A program made the translations under genes and the position numbers. From assembly GCA_021205005.1 (NCBI GenBank), contig JAJPYK010000267.1, positions 1-11,351 of the forward strand: a DNA stretch of 11,351 nt. Direction: 5' to 3'. Within the stretch, counting starts at the first letter, position 1. Each line of letters opens with the position of its first letter. The notes beneath the pieces are model-generated. The model worked only from the letters and a program-made list of their open reading frames with translations, had not been told where the DNA came from and did not search any database. This stretch comes from Paraprevotella sp. (GTDB lineage: Bacteria; Bacteroidota; Bacteroidia; Bacteroidales; Bacteroidaceae). This document shows positions 1 to 6,414 of this stretch, piece by piece.

Positions 1-2
1 TT

Positions 3-647
3 CAGGCTGTACAAGAAAACTATGAGGGAGAACCCCTATACGCCAGCCGCTGGAGGGACTATCAGCGCAATTCATACTTCGGACTTCGTTTCGGTTTGAA
101 CATTCCTACGATACGCTATCAGGGTACGGGCGGGCATGCCCAGACCGATCCGCTTCCCCGTTACCATCTCGGCCTGATTTATGGAAACAAGTTGGGCAAC
201 GGGCTTCCCTTTTTCCTGGAGACCGGACTCTTTTATACGGAAAAAGGGGCTAAGATTCAGGCCTGGGATGAGTTAGGGTACAGGAAATGCACCTTGAGAT
301 ATTTGGAGGTTCCTCTCGTGCTCAAATACAAATTGGACACGAATATCGACGATTTCTCCGTGCAACCGTTTTTCGGCGGGTTCATGGCGGTCGGTGTAGG
401 CGGAAATATGAAAGATTACGATTACCGTACGCAAAACAGTCCTTTCGGCACTTCCCGTTACAAACGTTTCGACGCCGGTTTGCGGGTGGGGTGCGGCATT
501 GCGTTCCAGAATTTCTATTTTGAAATGGGAGATGATATCGGTTTGTTCAATATTGCCGGGCGGAATTATGCCGAATATAATTACGACAACTTCGACGGCC
601 ATATCCGCACCGGCAATTTCATCATGTCCGTAGGAGTCAACTTCTAA
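3..647 (+). CDS. Outer-membrane beta-barrel protein, PorT-like family (5' partial)
   Basis: The reading frame is open from the first full codon at position 3, so the true start lies left of the window; 214 residues and a TAA stop are visible. The TTG at 96 could start translation, but the frame continues upstream without a stop and encodes plausible protein, so a longer gene is more likely. The visible part has the pattern of an eight-to-ten-strand outer-membrane barrel: alternating aromatic and polar residues, many glycines, repeated segments such as YFGLRFGLN, FLETGLFYTEKGAK, LRYLEVPLVLKYKL and a terminal strand GNFIMSVGVNF ending in phenylalanine. The LEVPLVLKY segment is typical of the PorT / outer-membrane beta-barrel families common in Bacteroidota. 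No enzyme motif is visible. The specific function is unknown; such proteins sit in the outer membrane. Its stop codon overlaps that of the convergent gene on the other strand. Confidence 0.8.
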   Translation, partial: QAVQENYEGEPLYASRWRDYQRNSYFGLRFGLNIPTIRYQGTGGHAQTDPLPRYHLGLIYGNKLGNGLPFFLETGLFYTEKGAKIQAWDELGYRKCTLRYLEVPLVLKYKLDTNIDDFSVQPFFGGFMAVGVGGNMKDYDYRTQNSPFGTSRYKRFDAGLRVGCGIAFQNFYFEMGDDIGLFNIAGRNYAEYNYDNFDGHIRTGNFIMSVGVNF

Positions 648-2242
648 CTTCCGAGATAAGCCGCAACAGCTTCGGCGCAACGTTCGCCGTCGATGGCAGC
701 CGATACGATTCCTCCCGCATAGCCGGCGCCTTCGCCGCAGGGGAACAGTCCTTTCAACCGGACATGTTGCAACGTCTCTCCGTCGCGGATAATGCGGACG
801 GGAGCGGAGGTGCGGCTTTCTACGGCGATCATGGCCGCTTCATTGGTCAGGAAGCCGTGGGACGCCTTGCCGAACCGGCGGAAACCTTCGGCCAATCGGC
901 TGGTGACGAACGAAGGCAACCAGAAATGCAGCGGAGAGGATACCAGGCCGGGCGCATACGAACTGGAAGGTAAATCGTAACTCAACCGGCCGTTGACGAA
1001 GTCGGCCATGCGTTGGGCAGGTGCGGTCTGCCGGCAATGCCCCTGTTGCCAGTTCTGATATTCCAGCGCTTCTTGGAAGAACATCATCGACAGCGGGTGG
1101 GAGAGGTCCGGTTTTTCTCCCGACAAGGCCATAAAATCCGTTAACGACTTTTCTGCCAGATCTTCGGGACGCAGTTCCACCACCATGCCCGAATTGCTCC
1201 ATTTCGTCCCGCGGTTGCTGGGCGACATGCCGTTCACCACGATCTGATGCGGCCCGCTGGCCGCCGGAACGACGAATCCGCCGGGGCACATGCAGAAGCT
1301 GTATACTCCCCGTCCTTCGACCTGTTGCACGAAACTATATTCCGCCGCGGGCAGATACTTGCCCCGTCCGTTCTTGTTGTGATATTGAATCTGGTCGATC
1401 AGTAGCGACGGATGCTCCACACGCACGCCCACAGCCAATCCTTTGCCTTCGAGTTCCACCCCGTGTGCATGCAACCAACGATAGACATCGCGGGCCGAAT
1501 GTCCTGTGGCCAGGATTACCGGTCCTTCAAATACTTGTCCGGTGTGGGTCTCAATGCCGGTCACGGTGTCTGCTTCAATCCTCAGGGCGTCCATGCGCGT
1601 ACCGAAATGCACTTCGCCGCCGCAGGCCTGGATCGTGTTCCGCATGTTTTCGATGACGCGCGGCAGCTTGTCCGTCCCGATGTGGGGATGAGCGTCTTGT
1701 AAGATCGACACGCTGGCGCCATGCTGACAGAATACGTGGAGAATCTTCTCCACATTGCCGCGTTTCTTGCTGCGGGTGTACAGTTTTCCGTCGGAATATG
1801 CGCCCGCACCGCCTTCGCCGAAACTGTAATGGCTCTCGCTGTCTACTTTCTGTTCCCGTGAAATTTTGGCCAGGTCTATTTTACGCTCGCGTACGTTCTT
1901 GCCCCGTTCCACTACGATGGGGCGAAGACCGGCCTCGATCAGGCGCAGGGCTGCAAAAAGTCCGCCGGGACCGGCACCGACTACGATGACCGGCCGGGCG
2001 TTCTCCACGTGGGGATATTCCGTGCGGATAAATTCGTCGTCTTCCGGCAGTTCATTGATATAAACCCGTACTTTCAGATTGACGTAGATCGTACGCTGGC
2101 GGGCGTCGATGCTGCGTTTCAATACCCTGACGGCTGTCAAGGTCCGTTCGTCTTTTCCATTCTCTCGGGCGATGTAGCGGCGCAAGGCCTGTTCGTTGGC
2201 AGCCGTTTCCGGCAATACCCTGAATTGATATTCTTCTATCAT
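644..2242 (-). CDS. FAD-dependent dehydrogenase-like protein (COG2509 type)
   Basis: A 532-residue flavoprotein. An N-terminal region of about 80 residues precedes a Rossmann dinucleotide-binding motif, GAGPGG at residues 89-94, followed about 20 residues on by a VVERG segment that should bind the FAD adenosine ribose. A glycine-rich FGEGGAGAYSDGKL stretch follows, then an ATGHSARDVYR segment in mid-protein and a C-terminal PCGEGAGYAGGIVSAAIDG block, the usual second FAD contact. The N-terminal extension and these motifs match the large bacterial family annotated as uncharacterised FAD-dependent dehydrogenases. The substrate is unknown, and no membrane segment or signal peptide is visible, so it should be cytoplasmic. 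The ATG at 2242 lies 28 bases after the radA stop, so it is probably co-transcribed with radA. The stop codon TAG overlaps the stop of the convergent barrel gene by three bases within a four-base overlap. Confidence 0.88.
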   Translation of the reverse strand: MIEEYQFRVLPETAANEQALRRYIARENGKDERTLTAVRVLKRSIDARQRTIYVNLKVRVYINELPEDDEFIRTEYPHVENARPVIVVGAGPGGLFAALRLIEAGLRPIVVERGKNVRERKIDLAKISREQKVDSESHYSFGEGGAGAYSDGKLYTRSKKRGNVEKILHVFCQHGASVSILQDAHPHIGTDKLPRVIENMRNTIQACGGEVHFGTRMDALRIEADTVTGIETHTGQVFEGPVILATGHSARDVYRWLHAHGVELEGKGLAVGVRVEHPSLLIDQIQYHNKNGRGKYLPAAEYSFVQQVEGRGVYSFCMCPGGFVVPAASGPHQIVVNGMSPSNRGTKWSNSGMVVELRPEDLAEKSLTDFMALSGEKPDLSHPLSMMFFQEALEYQNWQQGHCRQTAPAQRMADFVNGRLSYDLPSSSYAPGLVSSPLHFWLPSFVTSRLAEGFRRFGKASHGFLTNEAAMIAVESRTSAPVRIIRDGETLQHVRLKGLFPCGEGAGYAGGIVSAAIDGERCAEAVAAYLGS

Positions 2243-2270
2243 GATTTTCTTTCGTTTGTTTTTATCGGTG

Positions 2271-3695
2271 TCAGCCGAAGAGCGCGCGCAAGGCCTCTTC
2301 CACTTTACGTACCGGCACCAGTTCTATTTTCTGTTTCGAGGGATCGAATCCCTGCAAGTTATGTTGGGGGATGAGCATGCGGCGGAAACCTAATTTGGCT
2401 GCTTCGGCCACGCGCTGTCCGATGCGGTTCACCGGACGGATTTCCCCGCTCAGTCCCACTTCTCCCGCCATGCACACGCCGTTTTCTATCCCGGTATCCA
2501 CGTTGCTGCTCAATACGGCGGCGATGACGGAGAGGTCGATGGCCGGATCGTTTACTTTCAGTCCGCCGGCAATATTCAGAAAGACGTCTTTTTGTGCCAA
2601 CCGGAATCCCACCCTTTTTTCCAGCACGGCCAGCAACATGTTCAGGCGGCGCAGGTCGAATCCCGTGGCCGACCGTTGGGGCGTGCCGTAGGCCGCTGTG
2701 CTCACCAAGGCCTGCGTTTCGATCAGGAACGGGCGTACGCCTTCTATGGCCGAGGATATGGCCACTCCGCTCAGGCCTTCATGATGCTCCGACAGAAGAA
2801 GTTCGGAGGGATTGCTCACCTGTCGCAGGCCATCCTGTCGCATTTCATAGATGCCCAGTTCGGCCGTGCTGCCGAAGCGGTTCTTGATGCTGCGTAGGAT
2901 GCGGTACATGTAATGCTGGTCGCCTTCGAACTGTAACACGGTATCGACAATGTGCTCCAGAACTTTCGGTCCGGCCAGCGTGCCTTCTTTGTTGATATGT
3001 CCGATCAGGATAACGGGGATATTGCTTTCTTTGGCAAACTTGAGCAGCAAGGCCGCACACTCGCGTACCTGCGAGATGCTGCCCGGGGTATTGTCTATCG
3101 CTTCGGTCATGATGGTCTGTATGGAGTCGATGACCACCAGGTCCGGCTGCTCGTTCCGTATGTGCAGAAAGATCTGGTCGAGCGAGGTCTCGCAAACGAC
3201 CAGGCACGGCGATCGGGACAGAAAGTCTTCTTTGCGGGCGTCCGATCCGGTGACTCGCGGTACCAATCGGTCGGCACGCAATTTCAATTGGCGCGCACTC
3301 TCTTCTCCGCTGACGTAGAGTACCCGTTTGTCGGTCATGCTCAACACGGTTTGCAGAATCAGGGTGGACTTCCCGATGCCGGGTTCTCCGCCCAGGAGTA
3401 CCAGCGAACCGGGGACAAGTCCTCCGCCCAGCACGCGGTTCAGCTCATCATCGTGCAGATCCAGCCGCGGTTGTTCGTCCGATATGATGTCGCCCACCGG
3501 AAGGGGACGGGGACGTGTGGAACCGTCGGCCGAAGCCTGACGAAAACTTCCGGCTGCCGATGCCGCCGTATTTTCCTTGCGTACGGTGAACTCCTTAAAG
3601 GTGTTCCACTCGCCGCAGGAGGGGCAGCGTCCTATCCATTTCGGGGATTCTTGTCCGCAATTGCTGCATACGTAAACGGTTTTATCTTTTGCCAT
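2271..3695 (-). CDS. radA: DNA repair protein RadA (Sms)
   Basis: A 474-residue RadA/Sms protein, a RecA-like helicase that acts on branched DNA in recombination and repair. All expected parts are present in order. There is an N-terminal four-cysteine zinc finger (C10, C13, C24, C27), Walker A GGEPGIGKS at about residues 102-110, and Walker B LVVID at 186-190. The RadA-specific KNRFG motif is at 271-275, and a C-terminal Lon-protease-like domain (from about residue 290) carries GLSGEIRPV and ends near the stop. The length is normal for the family. The ATG at 3695 places the zinc finger at the usual distance from the N terminus. It is the first gene of a likely two-gene unit with the FAD protein. 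The leader is A-rich with no strong Shine-Dalgarno sequence, as usual in Bacteroidota. Nothing appears broken. Confidence 0.98.
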   Translation of the reverse strand: MAKDKTVYVCSNCGQESPKWIGRCPSCGEWNTFKEFTVRKENTAASAAGSFRQASADGSTRPRPLPVGDIISDEQPRLDLHDDELNRVLGGGLVPGSLVLLGGEPGIGKSTLILQTVLSMTDKRVLYVSGEESARQLKLRADRLVPRVTGSDARKEDFLSRSPCLVVCETSLDQIFLHIRNEQPDLVVIDSIQTIMTEAIDNTPGSISQVRECAALLLKFAKESNIPVILIGHINKEGTLAGPKVLEHIVDTVLQFEGDQHYMYRILRSIKNRFGSTAELGIYEMRQDGLRQVSNPSELLLSEHHEGLSGVAISSAIEGVRPFLIETQALVSTAAYGTPQRSATGFDLRRLNMLLAVLEKRVGFRLAQKDVFLNIAGGLKVNDPAIDLSVIAAVLSSNVDTGIENGVCMAGEVGLSGEIRPVNRIGQRVAEAAKLGFRRMLIPQHNLQGFDPSKQKIELVPVRKVEEALRALFG

Positions 3696-3722
3696 AGCTT
3701 CTTTGTATCTCTTTTGAGGGGA

Positions 3723-3730
3723 TAAAAGTA
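3723..3730 (-). promoter_or_regulatory. Possible -7 promoter element for radA
   Basis: On the minus strand this reads TACTTTTA, seven of eight matches to the Bacteroides -7 consensus TAnnTTTG. It would give a leader of roughly 20 bases before the radA ATG at 3695. No convincing TTTG -33 element is seen at the expected spacing, so this is a weak call based on position and similarity only. Confidence 0.35.
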
Positions 3731-3733
3731 CGC

Positions 3734-3773
3734 AGATTTATCGACTTTCCATAGTTTCGGGGTCGAAAAATCT
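3734..3773. repeat. Imperfect inverted repeat upstream of radA
   Basis: Arms AGATTTATCGA (3734-3744) and TCGAAAAATCT (3763-3773) are complementary at 10 of 11 positions, with an 18-base spacer. The repeat spans about -17 to -56 relative to the start expected from the putative radA -7 element, so it could be a protein-binding site. A shorter 5-bp hairpin, TTTCG/CGAAA, lies at 3755-3768 and overlaps the right arm. No regulator is identified. Confidence 0.4.
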
Positions 3774-3818
3774 AAGGGTATGCGATAGGGTGAGGAATAT
3801 ATGCGGGAGGAGTGAAAA

Positions 3819-3858
3819 TCAATCTGCGGAGAAAAATTTTTCATTCTCCGCAGATTGA
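3819..3858 (-). terminator. Perfect 15-bp inverted repeat; possible terminator of the B12/yjbR operon
   Basis: The arms TCAATCTGCGGAGAA (3819-3833) and TTCTCCGCAGATTGA (3844-3858) are perfectly complementary with a 10-base loop. The hairpin lies 107 bases past the stop of the yjbR-family gene and upstream of radA, both on the minus strand. On that strand it is followed by TTTTC, a short U-run, so it could stop transcription coming from the B12 operon. The U-tract is short and the stem is not very GC-rich, so termination is an inference. See also the overlapping alternative pairing at 3824-3875. Confidence 0.5.
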
Positions 3859-3875
3859 GCAATTTTTCTCCGCAG
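3824..3875. repeat. Alternative inverted repeat sharing an arm with the 3819-3858 hairpin
   Basis: The 15-base segment 3824-3838 (CTGCGGAGAAAAATT) is the exact reverse complement of 3861-3875. Its first ten bases also form part of the left arm of the 3819-3858 hairpin. The ten-base core TTCTCCGCAG therefore occurs at 3844-3853 and again at 3866-3875, and the left arm can pair with either copy but not both. Confidence 0.6.
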
Positions 3876-3894
3876 AAAAAACGGCGGCGGAAAG

Positions 3895-3918
3895 TCCGGA
3901 AAGGTCAGGCGTTCCGGA
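3895..3918. repeat. Short inverted repeat TCCGGAA / TTCCGGA
   Basis: Seven-base perfect arms at 3895-3901 and 3912-3918 enclose a 10-base loop. On the minus strand the stem is followed after about 14 bases by a run of six T (complement of 3875-3881), so it may contribute to ending transcription after the yjbR-family gene, but it is not a canonical terminator. The rest of 3696-3964 shows no convincing gene. Confidence 0.35.
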
Positions 3919-3964
3919 GGAGGGGAGAGGGCAGTGGTTTTGCACGGAATTTTCTGTGACGGAC

Positions 3965-4339
3965 TCACCGTTTGGCCAGCTCTTGTTTTTGTCGTTGGGG
4001 CAGTGAGTCTGCTACGAGTTCATACGACTGCCTGACAAGTGCCTTTACGGTCTCGTCCGGCACATCTTGGTTTAAACTGACGCTGATCCAGTGCTTTTTG
4101 TTCATGTGATAACCGGGTCGTATGCCTTCGTAACGGGCTTGCAGTTCTTCGATCTGTTCCGGACGGCATTTGAGATCGCAAAAGTCGAATACATCTATGT
4201 TGACAAAGCAGAACCATTTGTCTCGTACGCAGAAAACCAGCAGGTTGCGGTCATATTCCGATGAGGCCTTTTCGGATGGCATTTTGTCGTGTGCGCCTGG
4301 TAAAGAGAGGCAGTAATTTCTGAAATCTTCTACATTCAT
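3965..4339 (-). CDS. MmcQ/YjbR family protein
   Basis: A 124-residue protein that matches the MmcQ/YjbR family along its full length. It opens with NVEDFRNYCLSLPGA, a family-typical N terminus, has a central KWFCFVNID strand, and carries the family hallmark PGYHMNKKHWI at residues 75-85. The family adopts a CyaY-like fold and is often labelled DNA-binding, but the biochemical role is unsettled. No signal peptide or membrane segment is visible, so it is cytoplasmic. The ATG at 4339 lies only 18 bases after the stop of the B12 ATPase gene on the same strand, and no terminator separates them, so it is probably transcribed as the last gene of the cobalamin-controlled operon. Whether it has any role in B12 biology cannot be told from the sequence. 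Confidence 0.9.
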   Translation of the reverse strand: MNVEDFRNYCLSLPGAHDKMPSEKASSEYDRNLLVFCVRDKWFCFVNIDVFDFCDLKCRPEQIEELQARYEGIRPGYHMNKKHWISVSLNQDVPDETVKALVRQSYELVADSLPQRQKQELAKR

Positions 4340-4357
4340 CGTCTGTTGATGGAAAAG

Positions 4358-5368
4358 TCATGAGTTTCTCAATACGGTCGACAAAGCGGCAAACGAATCG
4401 AGAGCAATTTCTTCGTCGCCTCTTTTCAGTGTCATGTCCTGCGAACTCCGTAGGGTGAGGACCGGCATTTGCGCATCGGCGTTTATCGGGAGGACATCAT
4501 AGCCTTGACGGACAATGGCGTTTTGCGCCCAGTAATACAAACGGTCGTCGGCAGCCTGTAATCGCATTCCGTGGCGGTTTTTTCTTGCGGAAACGTAAGT
4601 GCCCCGTCTCGCGTCGAAGTTCACGTCAGAGCTATCGAAAAGAAAGTCCATACGTCCTGCGAGCACCATGTCTTCGGTCGCTCCGCAGCGCAGGGTACTG
4701 TCCGGCATCATTAGCCAAAGCCGGTCGGACAAAGTCAGGGCCTGCTCGATGTCGTGAGTAGATAGCAGGACGGCCTTTCCTTCTTCTGTCGTCAGACGGC
4801 GGAGCAGTTCCATCACTTCGATGCGGCTCACCACATCTAAAAAGGCCGTAGGTTCATCCAATAGAATCAAAGGGCATTCTTGTACCAGAACCTTGGCAAT
4901 CAGGGCTTTCTGCCGTTCTCCGTCGGAGATTTCCGACACGTAGCGTCGGGCTTTCGGCGTCATGCCTACCATTTCGAGTGCATGGTCTACCAGCTCTTTG
5001 TCGTGACGGCTGAGGCGACCGAAGAATCCGGTATGCGGTTGACGTCCTAAAGCCACCAGTTCATATACGGTGAGACCTCCGGCCTGGGTACGGTCGGTCC
5101 ACACTACGCCGATGGTCGTTGAACGCTCGCGTCCGCTGTAACGGGGCAGAGGTTTGCCCAAGAGTTCCACCCGTCCGGCCAAGGCCGGTTGCGCGGCGGC
5201 CAATGTCCGCAACAGAGTGGATTTGCCTACGCCGTTTCCGCCGAGGAGTCTAGTCAGTTCTCCGCTCGAAAGACTGAAATTCAGTCCTTCGTGCACCACC
5301 GTAGTATGCCTGCCTTGTCGATACCCTGTCGAAAGGTCGTATCCTGCCAGTACCGTATGCCGTTCCAT
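4358..5368 (-). CDS. btuD: ABC transporter ATPase, probable B12 importer (BtuD-like)
   Basis: A 336-residue FecE/BtuD-type ATPase expected to power B12 import from the cytoplasmic face. Visible motifs are Walker A GGNGVGKS (43-50), a signature loop ISDGERQK (147-154) in place of the usual LSGGQ-like form, Walker B LILLDEP (167-173), D-loop residues near FLD (176-178) and the switch histidine in STHD (H205). The glutamine normally seen in the Q-loop is not where expected: the segment reads VVWTDRTQ, with the nearest glutamine four residues later (Q95). About 85 residues after position 250 lie beyond a normal ABC domain (E. coli BtuD is about 250 residues). The frame stays open far upstream, but the ATG at 5368 is chosen because it overlaps the btuC stop as TGATG and sits correctly before the ABC domain. 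B12 specificity rests on the riboswitch and neighbours. Confidence 0.92.
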   Translation of the reverse strand: MERHTVLAGYDLSTGYRQGRHTTVVHEGLNFSLSSGELTRLLGGNGVGKSTLLRTLAAAQPALAGRVELLGKPLPRYSGRERSTTIGVVWTDRTQAGGLTVYELVALGRQPHTGFFGRLSRHDKELVDHALEMVGMTPKARRYVSEISDGERQKALIAKVLVQECPLILLDEPTAFLDVVSRIEVMELLRRLTTEEGKAVLLSTHDIEQALTLSDRLWLMMPDSTLRCGATEDMVLAGRMDFLFDSSDVNFDARRGTYVSARKNRHGMRLQAADDRLYYWAQNAIVRQGYDVLPINADAQMPVLTLRSSQDMTLKRGDEEIALDSFAALSTVLRNS

Positions 5369-6399
5369 CAGTTGAAATATTGGATTTTGCGTGAGTTGAC
5401 AATGACATAAATGATCACGGGAGCTCCCAGTACGGGGGTGACGGCATTGAGGGGCAGGATACCCATCTCGCCGGGCAGGAGGCAGATCAGATTGCAGAGC
5501 AGGGCTACGGCTCCGCCGCTCAGGAGCGTCACCGGAAGCAGGGAGTTGTGGTTGGACGTGCCCAGCATCAGGCGGGCCACGTGAGGCACAGCCAGACCGA
5601 TGAAAGCCACCGGACCGCAGAAGGCCGTGGTCACAGCCGTAAGAATGCCGGTGACCAGCAACAGCATATTGCGTACACGGCGCACGTGTACGCCTAGATT
5701 TTCGGCATAACGTTCGCCCAAAAGCAGGGCGTTCAGCGGTTTGATCAGCAGCACCGCCATCAGCAGACCGGCCGATGTTACCGCTACGAACCAAGGTAAT
5801 TGGGCGAGCGATACGCCTCCGAAGTTGCCTAATCCCCAGATCATATAGGAATGCACGCCTTCGGCCGTGGCGAAAAAGTTCAGCAGCGAAATGGCCGATG
5901 AGGCCACGTATCCCATCATGATGCCGGCAATCAGCAACATGACGTTGCTGCGGATCAGGGTGGAGAGGAACAGGATGATACCCATGACAGCCACGGCACC
6001 GGCAAAGGCTCCCAAGATGACGGCCATGAAACCCGAAAGCGAGAAGGCGTCCGTGGCAACCATTCCTCCGCCGGCCAACATCACCAAGGCCACGCCGAGA
6101 CTGGCTCCCGAACTGATGCCCAGGATGGAAGTGTCGGCCAAAGGGTTGTTGAAAGCCGTCTGGAGCATCAAGCCCGAAACGGCCAAGGCTGCGCCGCTGA
6201 AAACGGCTGTGACGCACAACGGCACACGCGACTCCCAGATGATGAATGTCCAGGCGTCGTGCGCTACGTCCTTTCCGGTCAGGATCTGCCAAACGGCTTC
6301 CGCCGGAATGTCTACGGATCCGCCGACCAGATTGGCCGCGGCCAGCAGTAAAATGACCGCAACCAGAATGCCTCCGCAGATGTATCCTTTATATTCCAC
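5368..6399 (-). CDS. btuC: FecCD-family ABC permease, probable B12 importer (BtuC-like)
   Basis: A 343-residue, highly hydrophobic permease of the BtuC/FecCD family, expected to form the ten-helix inner-membrane channel as a dimer with the ATPase. Family landmarks are NPLADTSILGISSGA in the N-terminal third, the cytoplasmic coupling segment LGERYAENLGV, and GLAVPHVARLMLG at residues 268-280. Length is normal (BtuC about 326). The start is a GTG at 6399, 15 bases after the btuF stop; the first membrane helix begins within ten residues, so no later methionine would leave the fold intact. The stop overlaps the ATPase start by one base (TGATG), suggesting translational coupling. The family also moves haem and siderophores; assignment to B12 comes from the upstream cobalamin riboswitch and the BtuB/BtuG neighbours. 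Confidence 0.93.
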   Translation of the reverse strand: MEYKGYICGGILVAVILLLAAANLVGGSVDIPAEAVWQILTGKDVAHDAWTFIIWESRVPLCVTAVFSGAALAVSGLMLQTAFNNPLADTSILGISSGASLGVALVMLAGGGMVATDAFSLSGFMAVILGAFAGAVAVMGIILFLSTLIRSNVMLLIAGIMMGYVASSAISLLNFFATAEGVHSYMIWGLGNFGGVSLAQLPWFVAVTSAGLLMAVLLIKPLNALLLGERYAENLGVHVRRVRNMLLLVTGILTAVTTAFCGPVAFIGLAVPHVARLMLGTSNHNSLLPVTLLSGGAVALLCNLICLLPGEMGILPLNAVTPVLGAPVIIYVIVNSRKIQYFN

Positions 6400-6414
6400 T
6401 GCTTCTGTCTTTTT

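Noticed and set aside
96-98. TTG as the true start of the left-edge barrel gene
   Set aside because: The frame is open to the window edge and codes for plausible protein upstream. No signal peptide follows the TTG, which an outer-membrane protein needs.
2952-3725. A 257-codon open frame on the plus strand opposite radA
   Set aside because: It lies antisense to a fully motif-supported radA, its translation shows no recognisable domain, and such long mirror frames are expected in genes of this base composition.
3819-3875. CRISPR array or insertion-sequence ends
   Set aside because: There are only three short arms, no regular spacers, no transposase and no target duplication visible.
3812-4006. 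Small plus-strand open frame across the hairpin region between radA and the yjbR-family gene
   Set aside because: It runs through the inverted repeats and into the yjbR gene on the other strand, and its translation has no familiar features.
4358-6292. A 644-codon open frame on the minus strand that would extend the ATPase far upstream
   Set aside because: Its first 300 or so residues overlap the permease gene out of frame and are rich in R, G, H and P without domain motifs. The permease frame encodes clear FecCD motifs, and the ATPase start at 5368 overlaps the permease stop.
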